DNA of 64,000 nucleotides from Prostheceraeus crozeri (lineage: Eukaryota > Platyhelminthes > Polycladida > Euryleptidae), in the NCBI GenBank assembly GCA_907163375.1, contig CAJQUW010006352.1, forward strand, positions 1 to 64,000. Direction: 5' to 3'. The notes beneath the pieces are model-generated. The model ran no database searches. It was not told the origin of the DNA and saw only the letters and a program-made list of their open reading frames with translations. The translations under genes and the position numbers were made by a program. This document shows positions 52,550 to 61,196 of this stretch, piece by piece (position 1 is the first letter of the stretch; each line of letters begins with the position of its first letter).

Positions 52550-53200
52550 ATGAGTTGGAAATTAGATTCCCTACAACGTATTGAAACGGATCATGATCGA
52601 AACGTCTATTTCAAAGATTCATCTGGAAATGTGAGAAGAGAGTTTGCTTTATCTTATCGTCATTTTTAATCTCTACATCATATCATGAAGGATTTGAAAT
52701 ACTTCTATATGAAAAGACATTCACGTATTGGAAATCGCATATGGTTGCGCGTCAACAAACGGCGAATTCAACTCTATCATTCCCAACTTCATACTAACTT
52801 CACATTTCATCAAGGTAGTTGGGAAAAGTATAAAAGGAAGGTACATCGCTCAATTTACTCATTTTTTCATCATGAAGCGCCATCGGTACACCATCGTCAA
52901 CATTCTCCGTCGCTTCAGACTCTACACCAAAATCGATTTCACAACATTACACCAACACATTCCAAACAGCAAGTATTACCCGGGCCGACCTCAAATGTTA
53001 GTGGTGAAGATGAACAATTCACGGAATCTTCAACTCTTCCCAAATGGGACAGTACAGATTCTCGGCGCCCTTTCTCATTCATCGGCGCAGTCAATGCGCT
53101 TAGAGCTACAGAGACTACTACGTCGGATATGGAAGAGGGAGAGGTGTGTGATGTCGAATCTGACTGTGGACAGTATGGTGATCTCTACTCAATTGAGTGA
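52550..53200 (+). pseudogene. PC4-like protein 2 with long tail, element B
   Basis: Opens MSWKLDSLQRIETDHDRNVY, like its neighbour. The second half-domain reads GSWEKYKRKVHRSIYSFFHH. The tail, RRPFSFIGAVNALRATE and an acidic end (MEEGEVCDVESD), matches the element A protein (44,485-45,114). Its 3' 329 bases overlap the TBP-like frame, the same overlap as in element A. About one break. Confidence 0.55.
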
Positions 53201-53416
53201 AAGTGTATCATTTTTGAAGATTCGTACCAGCAGTTACAATTTGTGTTATGAACCCGAACTTTTCCTGCAGATCTCATTAGTTGTTGGTTACCTGTGCATG
53301 TTGCAATCTTTCATAATAGTAAAGTGATCATTACTGGACTAAAATCTCACGTACAAGCAAATGTGATCCTAGACTATCTCATCGAGTATGTACGTACCCA
53401 GCGGATTGTAAAATAA
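52872..53416 (+). pseudogene. TATA-binding-protein-like protein, element B
   Basis: Repeat 1: KIDFTTLHQHIPNSKYYPGR, QMLVVKMNNSRNLQLF and NGTVQILGALSH. Repeat 2: the exact TBP word YEPELF and, further on, VHVAIFHNSKVIITGLK. Both halves match the element A copy and the corresponding TBP repeats. The start ATG lies inside the PC4-like 2 gene in another frame. AATAAA follows at the 3' end. About one break. Confidence 0.7.
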
Positions 53417-53442
53417 AAAACACTTTTTCCAACATGATGTTT

Positions 53443-53904
53443 TTATTTCAAATCATGGTAGAACTTACAAATCATTTTTTCATTAGAGGATGGATTACAT
53501 GAAAAGTTTTGAATAACAGATACAAATCGAGATACATGTAAACGTTTTAAGATGAAGTACAGTACAAAAGCACCACACGTTGATGAAAGTGGATGCTGCA
53601 GTATGCGTTCATTTCGCTGATATTGACGCGTATGTTTTCTCAACCACTGCTGTGTTGGCATATTTGGAGGTTGAGCAAGAGAGTCAAATAGTTCACCACG
53701 TCGGTCTTCTCCAATAAAGATCGCATTCCAATGCTCACCGCCTAAATTCTGCGAATGAGTGTTTAGCACAATAAAGATGGGATAGTGGTCTACTGCAGGT
53801 GGTAAGGTATCGAGCAAATAGACATTATCGAAAGCTTTCAACGTCGCTTCATCTGCATTACGCTGCACTTTAGTCTTAATATCGTCAGCAGTCAACCAAC
53901 TCAT
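53443..53904 (-). CDS. Adenain-like cysteine protease, element B
   Basis: A complete 153-aa ORF from MSWLTADDIKTKVQRNADEA. Catalytic residues in the adenovirus-protease/Ulp1 order: H58 (GGEHWNAIFI), D74 (ELFDSLAQPP), Q103 (RILQHPLSS) and C110 (STCGAFVLYF). In Polintons this enzyme is thought to mature capsid and core precursors, cutting after Gly-Gly-type sites. Such sites (RRQRGGS, QKGGF) occur in the pX/pVI-like proteins of this element. It lies directly downstream of the capsid gene, nearly abutting it. It looks whole. Confidence 0.85.
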   Translation of the reverse strand: MSWLTADDIKTKVQRNADEATLKAFDNVYLLDTLPPAVDHYPIFIVLNTHSQNLGGEHWNAIFIGEDRRGELFDSLAQPPNMPTQQWLRKHTRQYQRNERILQHPLSSTCGAFVLYFILKRLHVSRFVSVIQNFSCNPSSNEKMICKFYHDLK

Positions 53905-55176
53905 TAACGATTATACTGAAGAATCACGTCACGATACTTTATAATTTCAATGTTTGAATCGAAGACTGCATAAATTAATACATTGATCGTCTCAGGTAGT
54001 GTTCTTTTGAACGTCAAATCCAAACGAATATTATGAGGCACGTTCGCTTGACGATAGGGTGCACTAATATCGCTGTCAGCAGTCAAATCAAATGCATAAG
54101 TAGTATATCCACTCTCAAACTCTTTCATAGTGAGTCCGTTGGTGTCATCCGTATTGTTAAAAACAAAAGACATGCATAAAATCAACATAACTGCGCATAA
54201 ATTGATCCGCAGCAAAATCTGGTTTGTAGGGTAGACCAGGATGACTCACACCATTTACACGTAAAGCAATTTCACTTAACTGATTGTGTTTAAAATTGAA
54301 AGGATTTTTCTTTATATTACCATTAAATGCATCATTTTCAACCATTGCCACCATGAGGAGCTTCGGTGCTTCCGATGGAAAGAGGCCATCTTTCATGAAA
54401 CTCTTTTGATCTTTCGGAATTGTAAAGGTGAGAAGCTTTGTATGCTGAACGGGGTAAATGGCATTTTGGCGGTTAAGACCTTCAGCATGTCCTCTAATGA
54501 CACTTGGATTCGGTACTACTCGACGAATGTAAAGTGCAATATCTTCCACATGAATTCTAAAATTGTCAACTTTACCAAATGCATTCAGCGCAAATTCAGG
54601 CTTATTCAATGTCAGCTTTAGTCGCATGCTGGTATTACGGAGTAAAAACTTTGACTGTCTAAAGAAGTCTAAATTCAGCGGACCATATAGCTGACATACT
54701 TTACTATCTTTAATCATAGCAGATCGCTTTACAAAGCCACTGTTTGTTTCAGCATCAAATTTTCCTGCTTCATCTCTGTACCATCCTATGGCTTCCATAT
54801 GACTTTTTTGTGCTGCTGGATGAAACTGTGATACATGATTGAAATATGCTTTATAGGGATAATCGCTTTGGCCACCTTCCACCTGCTGCTCTCCAATCGT
54901 TAGAGAAACATCGCGAAGTAATGTAGTCAATGGTAAATTGTTCAGTCCAACTTTATGTGTATCGTCAATAGCAGTTCCATCTGCTTGCTGAATTCTAAAC
55001 CTCAAATCAACCATCGCATAACTCAAATCTGTAGTCATCACTACCACCAGGAATAACAAATTCAATGGGGTCAGCATTCTCAGCTGTTCGAGGATGATAA
55101 TCTACAATACTTGAACTAAGAATATCTGTCTGTATGGCTTGTTGATCAAACAAACAAAAACCGGAAGTTTTACACT
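53904..55176 (-). pseudogene. Polinton major capsid protein (double jelly roll), element B
   Basis: Family words: MECKTSGFCLFDQQAIQTD and PIEFVIPG near the start; VGLNNLPLTTLLRDVSLTIG; SDYPYKAYFNHV; LYGPLNLDFFRQSKFLLRNT; MRLKLTLNKPEFALNAFG; and near the end FESGYTTYAFDLTADSDIS. These match the large Polinton capsid family, often annotated as F54H12.2-like proteins in animal genomes. It would form the virion shell. It sits between the protease and the pX/pVI-like gene. Broken in about two places. Confidence 0.85.
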
Positions 55177-55182
55177 CCATGA

Positions 55183-55638
55183 TTAGAAGTTATGGCAGCG
55201 TCGTCGTTTAGCGCCTGATGAATGATTAGAGCCTCTGCGACGTTTGCGTGAATGCCTTTTGACTGAAGATTGCACCTTACCAGCTCCGCGATGTTTCCTT
55301 CTTCCTTTATTCATTCGTTTAGGTGATTTCTTTCCTTGAGTAACACCAGGAAAGGTCTGCTTCAATGTTTTTAAACCGCGTTCCTTCCCACGATTCAACA
55401 AACTGCTCTTAAAACTTCTACCTCTGGAAAGATCACTAGCAACATCACCAGCAAAGCCAACGTTATTACTTAAAGCATTTCGTTTTAAAGATCTTCCGAC
55501 ATTGGATATGAGAGGTGCTACAACAGATTTCAGTGCACCAAGTATGCTACCTCCACGTTGGCGGCGAGCGCCGATGTAAATTTGTCCTCCACCACTTACA
55601 TAGGAGGGTCGTGAATAAAATGAGGCAGTTGGATTCAT
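55183..55638 (-). CDS. pX/pVI-like core protein 1, element B
   Basis: 151 aa from MNPTASFYSRPSYVSGGGQI. A Gly-Gly site (ARRQRGGSIL) precedes an amphipathic stretch (LGALKSVVAPLISNVGRSLK). The C-terminal third is extremely basic (KRHSRKRRRGSNHSSGAKRR). The layout matches adenovirus-type precursors that bind DNA and are cleaved by the protease. It lies immediately upstream of the capsid gene. It looks whole. Confidence 0.7.
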   Translation of the reverse strand: MNPTASFYSRPSYVSGGGQIYIGARRQRGGSILGALKSVVAPLISNVGRSLKRNALSNNVGFAGDVASDLSRGRSFKSSLLNRGKERGLKTLKQTFPGVTQGKKSPKRMNKGRRKHRGAGKVQSSVKRHSRKRRRGSNHSSGAKRRRCHNF

Positions 55639-55685
55639 AGCTCAAACCCTAAACATTGTTAGTTACAACTTTGCATGAATCACTG

Positions 55686-56901
55686 TCAATCACTTAGATG
55701 AAAGATGTCGGCACGACGCATCCAAGAGTTCATACTTGAAGGATAACCAGCCCATTTAACAAGACACCATTCTTCACCTTGTCGTTTTTTACATCGAATG
55801 ATTTTCTCTACCAAATATGTTTCACTTTCAGTGAATACCTCAATCTCATCGCGGTAAAAGCTACCCTCAATTTCTTCATTATCGTAATTTTTCAACTTGT
55901 AGGTGGTGGGAGAGTCTTTTTGATCAATCCTTGATACTGTAAATACCTCCTCTGTCCAATTCGGAAGGTACCCTTTAGCAAAAACACTCTTGACTTTTGA
56001 GATACGAACTTTATCACCAATTTTCACATCACTTTTCACATGAGTGCGTTTACGTTGGAATGATTCGCGCACTTTATCTACATTGTCAGCATTTACATCT
56101 ACTGGTCTGAGTCCAATAGAACGATGGATAGAGTGATTGTAGGCATGGAGTGTATCTTGTAGAACCTTTGTCCAATTTTGTGTCAAGTTGGCAGTAAAAT
56201 GTCGCCACAAGCGATTTTTTTAATGTGCGATTAAAACGTTCAACGAGTGCAGCTTTATAAGCACTCTTTACACTAAACAACTCAATGTCATTCCTCTCAA
56301 ATAATCTTCTCACATGCTGATTTTCAAACTCTTTTCCTTGATCACTCTGAATTCTTTTTGGAATGCGGCCTTCTCGAAAAATTGTTTGGAATGTTTTTGC
56401 TACTCCTTTCCCTTCTTTAGTTTTTAAAGGTTGAGCCCACGCATAACGCGAGAAAATATCAATGACGGTTAAAATAAAATTATTTCCTGAGTTATGTTTT
56501 GAAATGGAGGCGACATCACACAAATCTGCTTGCCACTGTTCATCAATGTCATGAACAATATAATGGCGGGTACGGTACTTCTTTTTCGCTTGTTTGTGGA
56601 GTGCATAGGTAGCCTGACCCTTTAACCATCGTTTCACTTGTGATTGTGGAAGACCACTCGCTTTTGACAATTTCTTGATAGATGCAAATCCTGCCGGATG
56701 TTTTACATCATAATAGATTGACTTCAAACGCTCAGTCGATGACGACTGACTCTTTTTCCTCCTTCTCATCTTTTTGCTTTCTTGCCTTTCTACATTTACA
56801 ACAACTACAGCATTTAGCTTTAGCGGTTTTGCAATCGTGTTCACATTGCTTAGGGGTTTCATTGTGAGAGCTGGCGCAGCAAGTGCAAGTGACAACGACA
56901 C
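55686..56901 (-). pseudogene. Polinton rve integrase with chromodomain, element B
   Basis: N-terminal part LKSIYYDVKHPAGFASIKKL, then the triad: D in EQWQADLCDV, D in IQSDQGKEFENQHV, E in ALVERFNRT. The C-terminal part has GDKVRISKVKSVFAKGYLPN and a clear chromodomain (YLVEKIIRCKKRQGEEWCLV, KWAGYPSSMNSW). It is similar to the element C integrase throughout. The chromodomain may steer insertion to marked chromatin. About one break. Confidence 0.85.
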
Positions 56902-56947
56902 TCACCTCCGGCGGTTCATTGCATGGTAAGCAACACAACTGCTTCAT
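56732..56947 (-). other. Cys-rich frame overlapping integrase start, element B
   Basis: MKQLCCLPCNEPPEVSVVVT is followed by Cys clusters (CTCCASSHNE, KCCSCCKCRK) and a Lys/Glu tail. It overlaps the start region of the integrase in another frame, as a Cys-rich frame does in element C. The sequence differs but the composition and place agree. The function is unknown; a metal-binding leader or a small separate protein is possible. Confidence 0.4.
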
Positions 56948-56948
56948 A

Positions 56949-57641
56949 TTAATAGTCTGAGAACATGTATTTCTTGGGATGAGTTGTTTTACGTTTTCCT
57001 TTTACTAGTTTTAGTGGTGGCGTAGATCTACGTCGAGTTCTTCCTCTTGTTTGCTTAGTGAGTGTGGGAGGGGATGTAGAAGGTGACGTCTTAAACCAAG
57101 TTGTTGGCATTTTCATCGTCTGAAGCATTGGAGCAGTAGCCACTGTTGAATCAAGTTCTTTCAATGTCTCATTATTCAAAGCAAATTTTGGCACATTATG
57201 CTTTTTCAATAGTTTAAGAAAGTATGTCCAACCAGGTGGAACATAGCCCTGACGGCGCTTTCTACGTGTCGCATACTGAATCAAGTCTTCATAACGTGAA
57301 GCATCAATCACTTTATTTTCATCTGTAATGATTTCTTCTCTATCATTTACATTGAGATGGGGTTCAATACTGTTGAAAAGAGATATGGCATGTGCACGAG
57401 ATGCTAAAAGTGTTGCAGTCGACACAGAGTCACGCATCTTATTCTTCAAATGTTTCAATTGTTCAGCAGTTTCCGATTGTAATAATACAGCACAATGTGG
57501 ATCTTTGATGTGAACATTTTGCTGATAATCTAATTCTTTCCTATACATTTGATTTGCAAGAGGTTGCTTTACTTGTTATATAGCAGTCAATTGTACATAT
57601 TCATCCTGAGGAATAACAATCATGCGAGAATAAGAACTCAT
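56949..57641 (-). pseudogene. Small conserved Polinton protein, element B
   Basis: Opens MSSYSRMIVIPQDEYVQLTA at 57,641, overlapping the ATPase end by four bases. The central part is helical, with RYEDLIQYATRRKRRQGYVP and PPGWTYFLKLLKKHNVP; the tail is basic and Thr/Pro-rich (KQTRGRTRRRSTPPLKLVKG). Matching words in element C are in the same order. Position and charge suggest a virion or DNA-associated protein; the family is unknown. About one break. Confidence 0.5.
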
Positions 57642-58255
57642 AGTTTGTAGATAATCATGGGAGTTTTCAAAATATCACCTCGAAATCTAAATTCTTCCGG
57701 ACACTCTTGCGTAAAGTCTGTGAATAAGTAACCGTGTGGTTTTTCAGTAGCTGCTTGAAAAATTTCAATTAAGGCTTTTGATCCTCTTGGTGAAACTTGT
57801 CGCGCTAAAATTTCAAATTGACTTTTATCTCGCGGATTCTTGAAAATAGCATAATAGTGTGTATTCAGGTTTCGTGTACGAGCTTCTTTTCCATCAGGAA
57901 ACAAATTTTGTGTGATATAGATGATAAAACACCTTTTATGATGTGCTGTGCGAGTGAACATATCTGTAACATCTTTTGAATTCTTACTTTCTTTTAATAG
58001 ATCATCCAATACAACAACATCATTAGACTGACGTTTATCCACTGGAATAATTCCTTCATGTCGAATAAAGTTGCGACTTTGCAATTCCTGAAACAGCGAC
58101 GGTTGATAAATACCATAACACCAAATCACTCGATTGATAGGTTCCTTAAACAACTCCCTTCTTTTATCCAATAAATTCAGCGTGAAAACAGTTTTACCTG
58201 CATGAGATGGACCTGATACAGTCAGAACTTTGTCACATTGAAGTCTGAAATCCAT
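57638..58255 (-). CDS. FtsK/HerA-type packaging ATPase, element B
   Basis: 205 aa from MDFRLQCDKVLTVSGPSHAG. Walker A is GPSHAGKT (residues 15-22). Walker B is VVVLDDLL (80-87), followed by CFIIYITQNLF with the sensor Gln. The end is KPHGYLFTDFTQECPEEFRF. The usual length for Polinton ATPases is a little over 200 aa, so it looks whole. A longer upstream frame exists, but the element C gene starts at the equivalent Met. Its end overlaps the next gene's ATG, suggesting a compact transcription unit. Confidence 0.85.
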   Translation of the reverse strand: MDFRLQCDKVLTVSGPSHAGKTVFTLNLLDKRRELFKEPINRVIWCYGIYQPSLFQELQSRNFIRHEGIIPVDKRQSNDVVVLDDLLKESKNSKDVTDMFTRTAHHKRCFIIYITQNLFPDGKEARTRNLNTHYYAIFKNPRDKSQFEILARQVSPRGSKALIEIFQAATEKPHGYLFTDFTQECPEEFRFRGDILKTPMIIYKL

Positions 58256-58286
58256 TATAATACTTTGAGATTCAACATTTGCATAA

Positions 58287-58562
58287 TTAACGCTTAGAGC
58301 CAAAGATATTGCCCACGATAGGAGCTAGCATCGGTAGTAACTCTGGAAGGAAACCGCCCTTTTGTGTTAGAGTTTCCCTCTTTCTTTGAAGGGTGACTTT
58401 AGGAATGGAGATGAAACGCAGTTTCGTAGCATATCGCTCAAGTAACTTTCGTTGTTTTGGTGCTAATTTCTTCGTCCTGAACTTTCTCACATGAGAAATA
58501 ATTTCACGAATGAATTTATCGGCAGCATGTCGTATAGCATTGTATCGCTGATTTGCTTTCAT
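58287..58562 (-). CDS. Core-like protein 2 (pX/pVI-type), element B
   Basis: 91 aa from MKANQRYNAIRHAADKFIRE. The N-terminal two thirds are basic and helical, then a Gly-Gly site (TLTQKGGFLPEL) leads to a hydrophobic amphipathic tail (LPMLAPIVGNIFGSKR). It has the same architecture as the element C protein at 5,989-6,381 and the same place, upstream of the ATPase. It may be a membrane-active or core peptide released by the protease. It looks whole. Confidence 0.55.
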   Translation of the reverse strand: MKANQRYNAIRHAADKFIREIISHVRKFRTKKLAPKQRKLLERYATKLRFISIPKVTLQRKRETLTQKGGFLPELLPMLAPIVGNIFGSKR

Positions 58563-58649
58563 TCGTCGGAGAGCTTGAATGGCTGAAGAAAACTTTGAAG
58601 ACTTTGACTTTTACGTTTAGTCATTTTACGTTTCGCCATTTTCCGTGTT

Positions 58650-58870
58650 AGTCTTTGCTAAAACCTGTCTTTACCACATTTGCATAGGTACTAACTATTG
58701 CGGCATAAGTGACACTCGAAATGAGCAATATCACAGTGGTTACATTTGCAAAGTTTAATGCAACTACGTATGAAACAGCGTTGACAAAAGGCATGCTAAC
58801 ATCTCTTGAAGATGCGCTTTTCATTTCCATCCTTTCGTTTACATACATCACAACACATAGTTTCACTGTT
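58650..58870 (-). pseudogene. Cys/His zinc-finger (RING-like) remnant, element B
   Basis: One minus-strand frame carries CCDVCKRKDGNEKRIFKRC, then HAFCQRCFIRSCIKLC and CNHCDIAHFECHLC, a dense C-x2-C/C-x-H-x2-C pattern like a RING or PHD-type finger. It lies between the structural and early gene blocks of B. I cannot name it. Broken about twice. Confidence 0.4.
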
Positions 58871-59016
58871 ACTGATGTCTATAGCAAGTCTTTTTAAAGA
58901 TATGAATTTGCTAGCCTTTTCTAAATAATAGACGCATGTACAGAAGGAATATACTTCGAGAGTGAGCAGACATAGCTCGAAAACCAGTTGTGCTACAATC
59001 AAGTACCACTGCATTT

Positions 59017-59427
59017 TCAATTTTTCTTTATAGAAAGTTGAATGTGAATATCTGAAATCGCTTCAATCACTAGACTGCTACCATGATGGTTAAATGCGTT
59101 AAGACGTTCAGCAATTTTTATCATATGTCTTTTAAAAAATTCTTTGGGGTGATCTACCACTTCCATTGAATAAGAAGCAAAATGGAAAGAGCGAGTTTCC
59201 ACCTCTTCCTTTCCAAAATGACTAAACTTAATTTTCGCAACTAATCGCGCCATGACAATGCTATCAGAGAATGTATTCATTAACTCTAGAAATAGAGTGC
59301 TAGCATCATCGATCACTGCTTCGATGTCGGTCTCATCTTTATGAAAATTTATCACATAATCTTGAACAGCTCCTTTTAAACTTTGTCTATGAAAATGTAA
59401 TGTTCCGCAGTCATTTGAGAAAGACAT
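59017..59427 (-). CDS. PolB-N-like stand-alone protein, element B
   Basis: 136 aa from MSFSNDCGTLHFHRQSLKGA. Pattern: VQDYVINFHKDETDIEAV, LFLELMNTFSDSIVMARLVA, FHFASYSMEVVDHP, EFFKRHMIKIAERLNAF. It aligns along its length with the copies in element A and with the N-terminal domain of A's PolB. Its first codons are also present in the captured fragment of the palindromic element. It follows the exonuclease gene closely. It looks whole. Confidence 0.6.
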   Translation of the reverse strand: MSFSNDCGTLHFHRQSLKGAVQDYVINFHKDETDIEAVIDDASTLFLELMNTFSDSIVMARLVAKIKFSHFGKEEVETRSFHFASYSMEVVDHPKEFFKRHMIKIAERLNAFNHHGSSLVIEAISDIHIQLSIKKN

Positions 59428-59514
59428 GATCGCCCTTTAACTAACCCATCCATTGCATGAAAACAACAACTCTTCTCATAGTAACATTTATTGAATAACT
59501 GCAACAAGCATGCA

Positions 59515-60063
59515 TTATAAATCAATGGTTTGAAACAGATAAAATAGATACAGCTGGTAACTATCATACAGCGAGCAATGATAACCATACAGGACTTTGG
59601 CAGTGTTGAGGTAAGGAGGAAAGAAGCATTGGTTATGAACGTAGCTATTACAACGAACAGACAAAATAGGAACAGACAAATCCTTGAAACGTTTCGTGAC
59701 TTCATGGTAGTGTTGATTCACTCTACTATCCCAAGGCGGGAGCAAAATATCATCAATGATTAGATTGGGAAATACTTTCCTCTCCTTACCAGGATTATTA
59801 CAAAAGATGCGTATAACATTGAAAGCAGCTAACCATCGTTTAAAGTCAATAAGAAGAGCACTGTCACAAGAAAAGCCATAGTCTTGCAAATATTTCAGAT
59901 TAAGTCCATGAATGTGTTTTCTCGCCCATTGATCAACATTGGGATCGCAGTTGGCATGTTGATGATAGACACTAACAATCTGATATGTCCAATTGTTCAT
60001 AGCAATAGCACTGAGCTCCTGTACAGGTTCACCCTCACAATCCATAAAAATGATGATAGAAGC
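59515..60063 (-). CDS. DEDDh-type 3'-5' exonuclease-like protein, element B
   Basis: Motif I is IIIFMDCEGEPVQELSAIAM. The middle has ARKHIHGLNLKYLQDYGF and LIDFKRWLAAFNVIRIFCNN with 'NLIIDDILLPPWD'. Motif III is YHCSLYDSYQLYLFY. The pattern is that of DnaQ-like exonucleases. The 5' edge is an acceptor-like TTTTAG at 60,064, so a first exon is expected upstream. The element A homologue agrees in all motifs. It looks whole apart from the missing first exon. Confidence 0.6.
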   Translation of the reverse strand, partial: ASIIIFMDCEGEPVQELSAIAMNNWTYQIVSVYHQHANCDPNVDQWARKHIHGLNLKYLQDYGFSCDSALLIDFKRWLAAFNVIRIFCNNPGKERKVFPNLIIDDILLPPWDSRVNQHYHEVTKRFKDLSVPILSVRCNSYVHNQCFFPPYLNTAKVLYGYHCSLYDSYQLYLFYLFQTIDL

Positions 60064-60097
60064 CTAAAACGGAAATTTACACATCTAAGGAAACGTT

Positions 60098-60298
60098 CTA
60101 TAACAAATCACAAAATGAAGAATTACATCGATGCTTTTCACGACAAAATACAGAAATGATATGATGGCAACGAAGAATTAAAATGTATCTAATAAGACCA
60201 CGTCTACGACACTCAAAGCACATAAGCGAATTGTCATAGGGTAGAGTTAGGAAAGGAATAGTAATTCTCCTTCTTTGATTTGCGCTTTGAGGCAGCAT
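60098..60298 (-). CDS. Small zinc-binding (RING-like) ORF, element B
   Basis: From MLPQSANQRRRITIPFLTLP. CFECRRRGLIRYILILRCHH and SVFCREKHRC show the same Cys/His spacing as the element A ORF. It lies directly upstream of the exonuclease exon. It may be a first exon of that gene or an independent zinc protein. Confidence 0.45.
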   Translation of the reverse strand: MLPQSANQRRRITIPFLTLPYDNSLMCFECRRRGLIRYILILRCHHIISVFCREKHRCNSSFCDLL

Positions 60299-60440
60299 TC
60301 TTCTCCGACTTGCGCTTCGTACCACTGCTGTTAAGGATTTGATCAATTATGTCATCCACGTTGGGTGGTTTTGGAATATATAGGATGGATTCCATATGCA
60401 TGGAGAGAGAGGCTATTTTATTATTCTTGTGCCGACCATA

Positions 60441-60962
60441 TTATAGCCCATTCACTTTGAAAAGGATATCCCAAGTACCTTCTCCGAGCTCGTCGCATGT
60501 GATGGGTGTTGAATGATCTCCCTCCTTCTTATAGTAAGTGCACCAATGTGATACCGGTAGGCAAATGTGATTACCATCCCAAATCTTTCTATAGGGAGTA
60601 TCCTTGTCATCTCTCGCCTTCCACTCTTGAGCTAGAGGAGTAGGAATGTCCATATTTAATGTCACGTACTCTTCAATAATATCAAGTTGGCGGCGAATGT
60701 ACGAACTCACGGGGATCAGTATGTAGTCCCCATACTGATTGCGCATTATCTTGACATCCGTGGAAGGGAGCATTCCCGTTTGTAGTACTACGCTATGATC
60801 GTCATAACGCAAGACTTGTTTAAATTTACGCTGTAGCGGTGTAGGATTATGTACCTTGGTTGTTTCTTCCACTGGCCTCAGTTGTAGATGATCTGATCGT
60901 AGCGAACCTTGTAACGTCTGACCGCCATTTTGTCCTACTAGTGCAACAGATGGAGTAGATGC
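60441..60962 (-). CDS. Unknown family 'U' protein, element B
   Basis: Coding is open from an acceptor-like CATTTTCAG at 60,963 (exon opens ASTPSVALVGQNGGQTLQGS). The core has YILIPVSSYIRRQLDIIEEY, MDIPTPLAQEWKARDDKD and YRKIWDGNHICLPVSHW. An ATG at 61,032 is directly followed by GTAAGT, so the first coding exon may hold only the start codon, with a 67-base intron. A TATA box lies at 61,134. The C-terminal 'GFYSF' part of the family is shorter here. The function is unknown. Confidence 0.5.
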   Translation of the reverse strand, partial: ASTPSVALVGQNGGQTLQGSLRSDHLQLRPVEETTKVHNPTPLQRKFKQVLRYDDHSVVLQTGMLPSTDVKIMRNQYGDYILIPVSSYIRRQLDIIEEYVTLNMDIPTPLAQEWKARDDKDTPYRKIWDGNHICLPVSHWCTYYKKEGDHSTPITCDELGEGTWDILFKVNGL

Positions 60963-61133
60963 CTGAAAATGAACAAGATTGTATTAAGCTTACGTTCAAG
61001 GGAGGAGAGGGAGGGAAGTAGCGACTTACCATTTTAGTTGGATAATAGAATAGGGAAGTAGAGAGAGAGAAAAAATGTGCGTCCGTCACTCGTGCGATTC
61101 AACGATGGAATGATTCTCACTGTGGAAGGCTCG

Positions 61134-61145
61134 CTATTTATATAG
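61134..61145 (-). promoter_or_regulatory. TATA box for the minus-strand early genes, element B
   Basis: CTATATAAATAG on the minus strand, ~100 bp before the ATG at 61,032, with a pyrimidine-rich leader between. It is the outermost promoter, next to the right terminus, as the TATA box at 48,657 is in element A. Confidence 0.65.
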
Positions 61146-61196
61146 AAATGCTTGATTCTCATTGGATGATGATCCTCATTTGACAATAACATCAAG

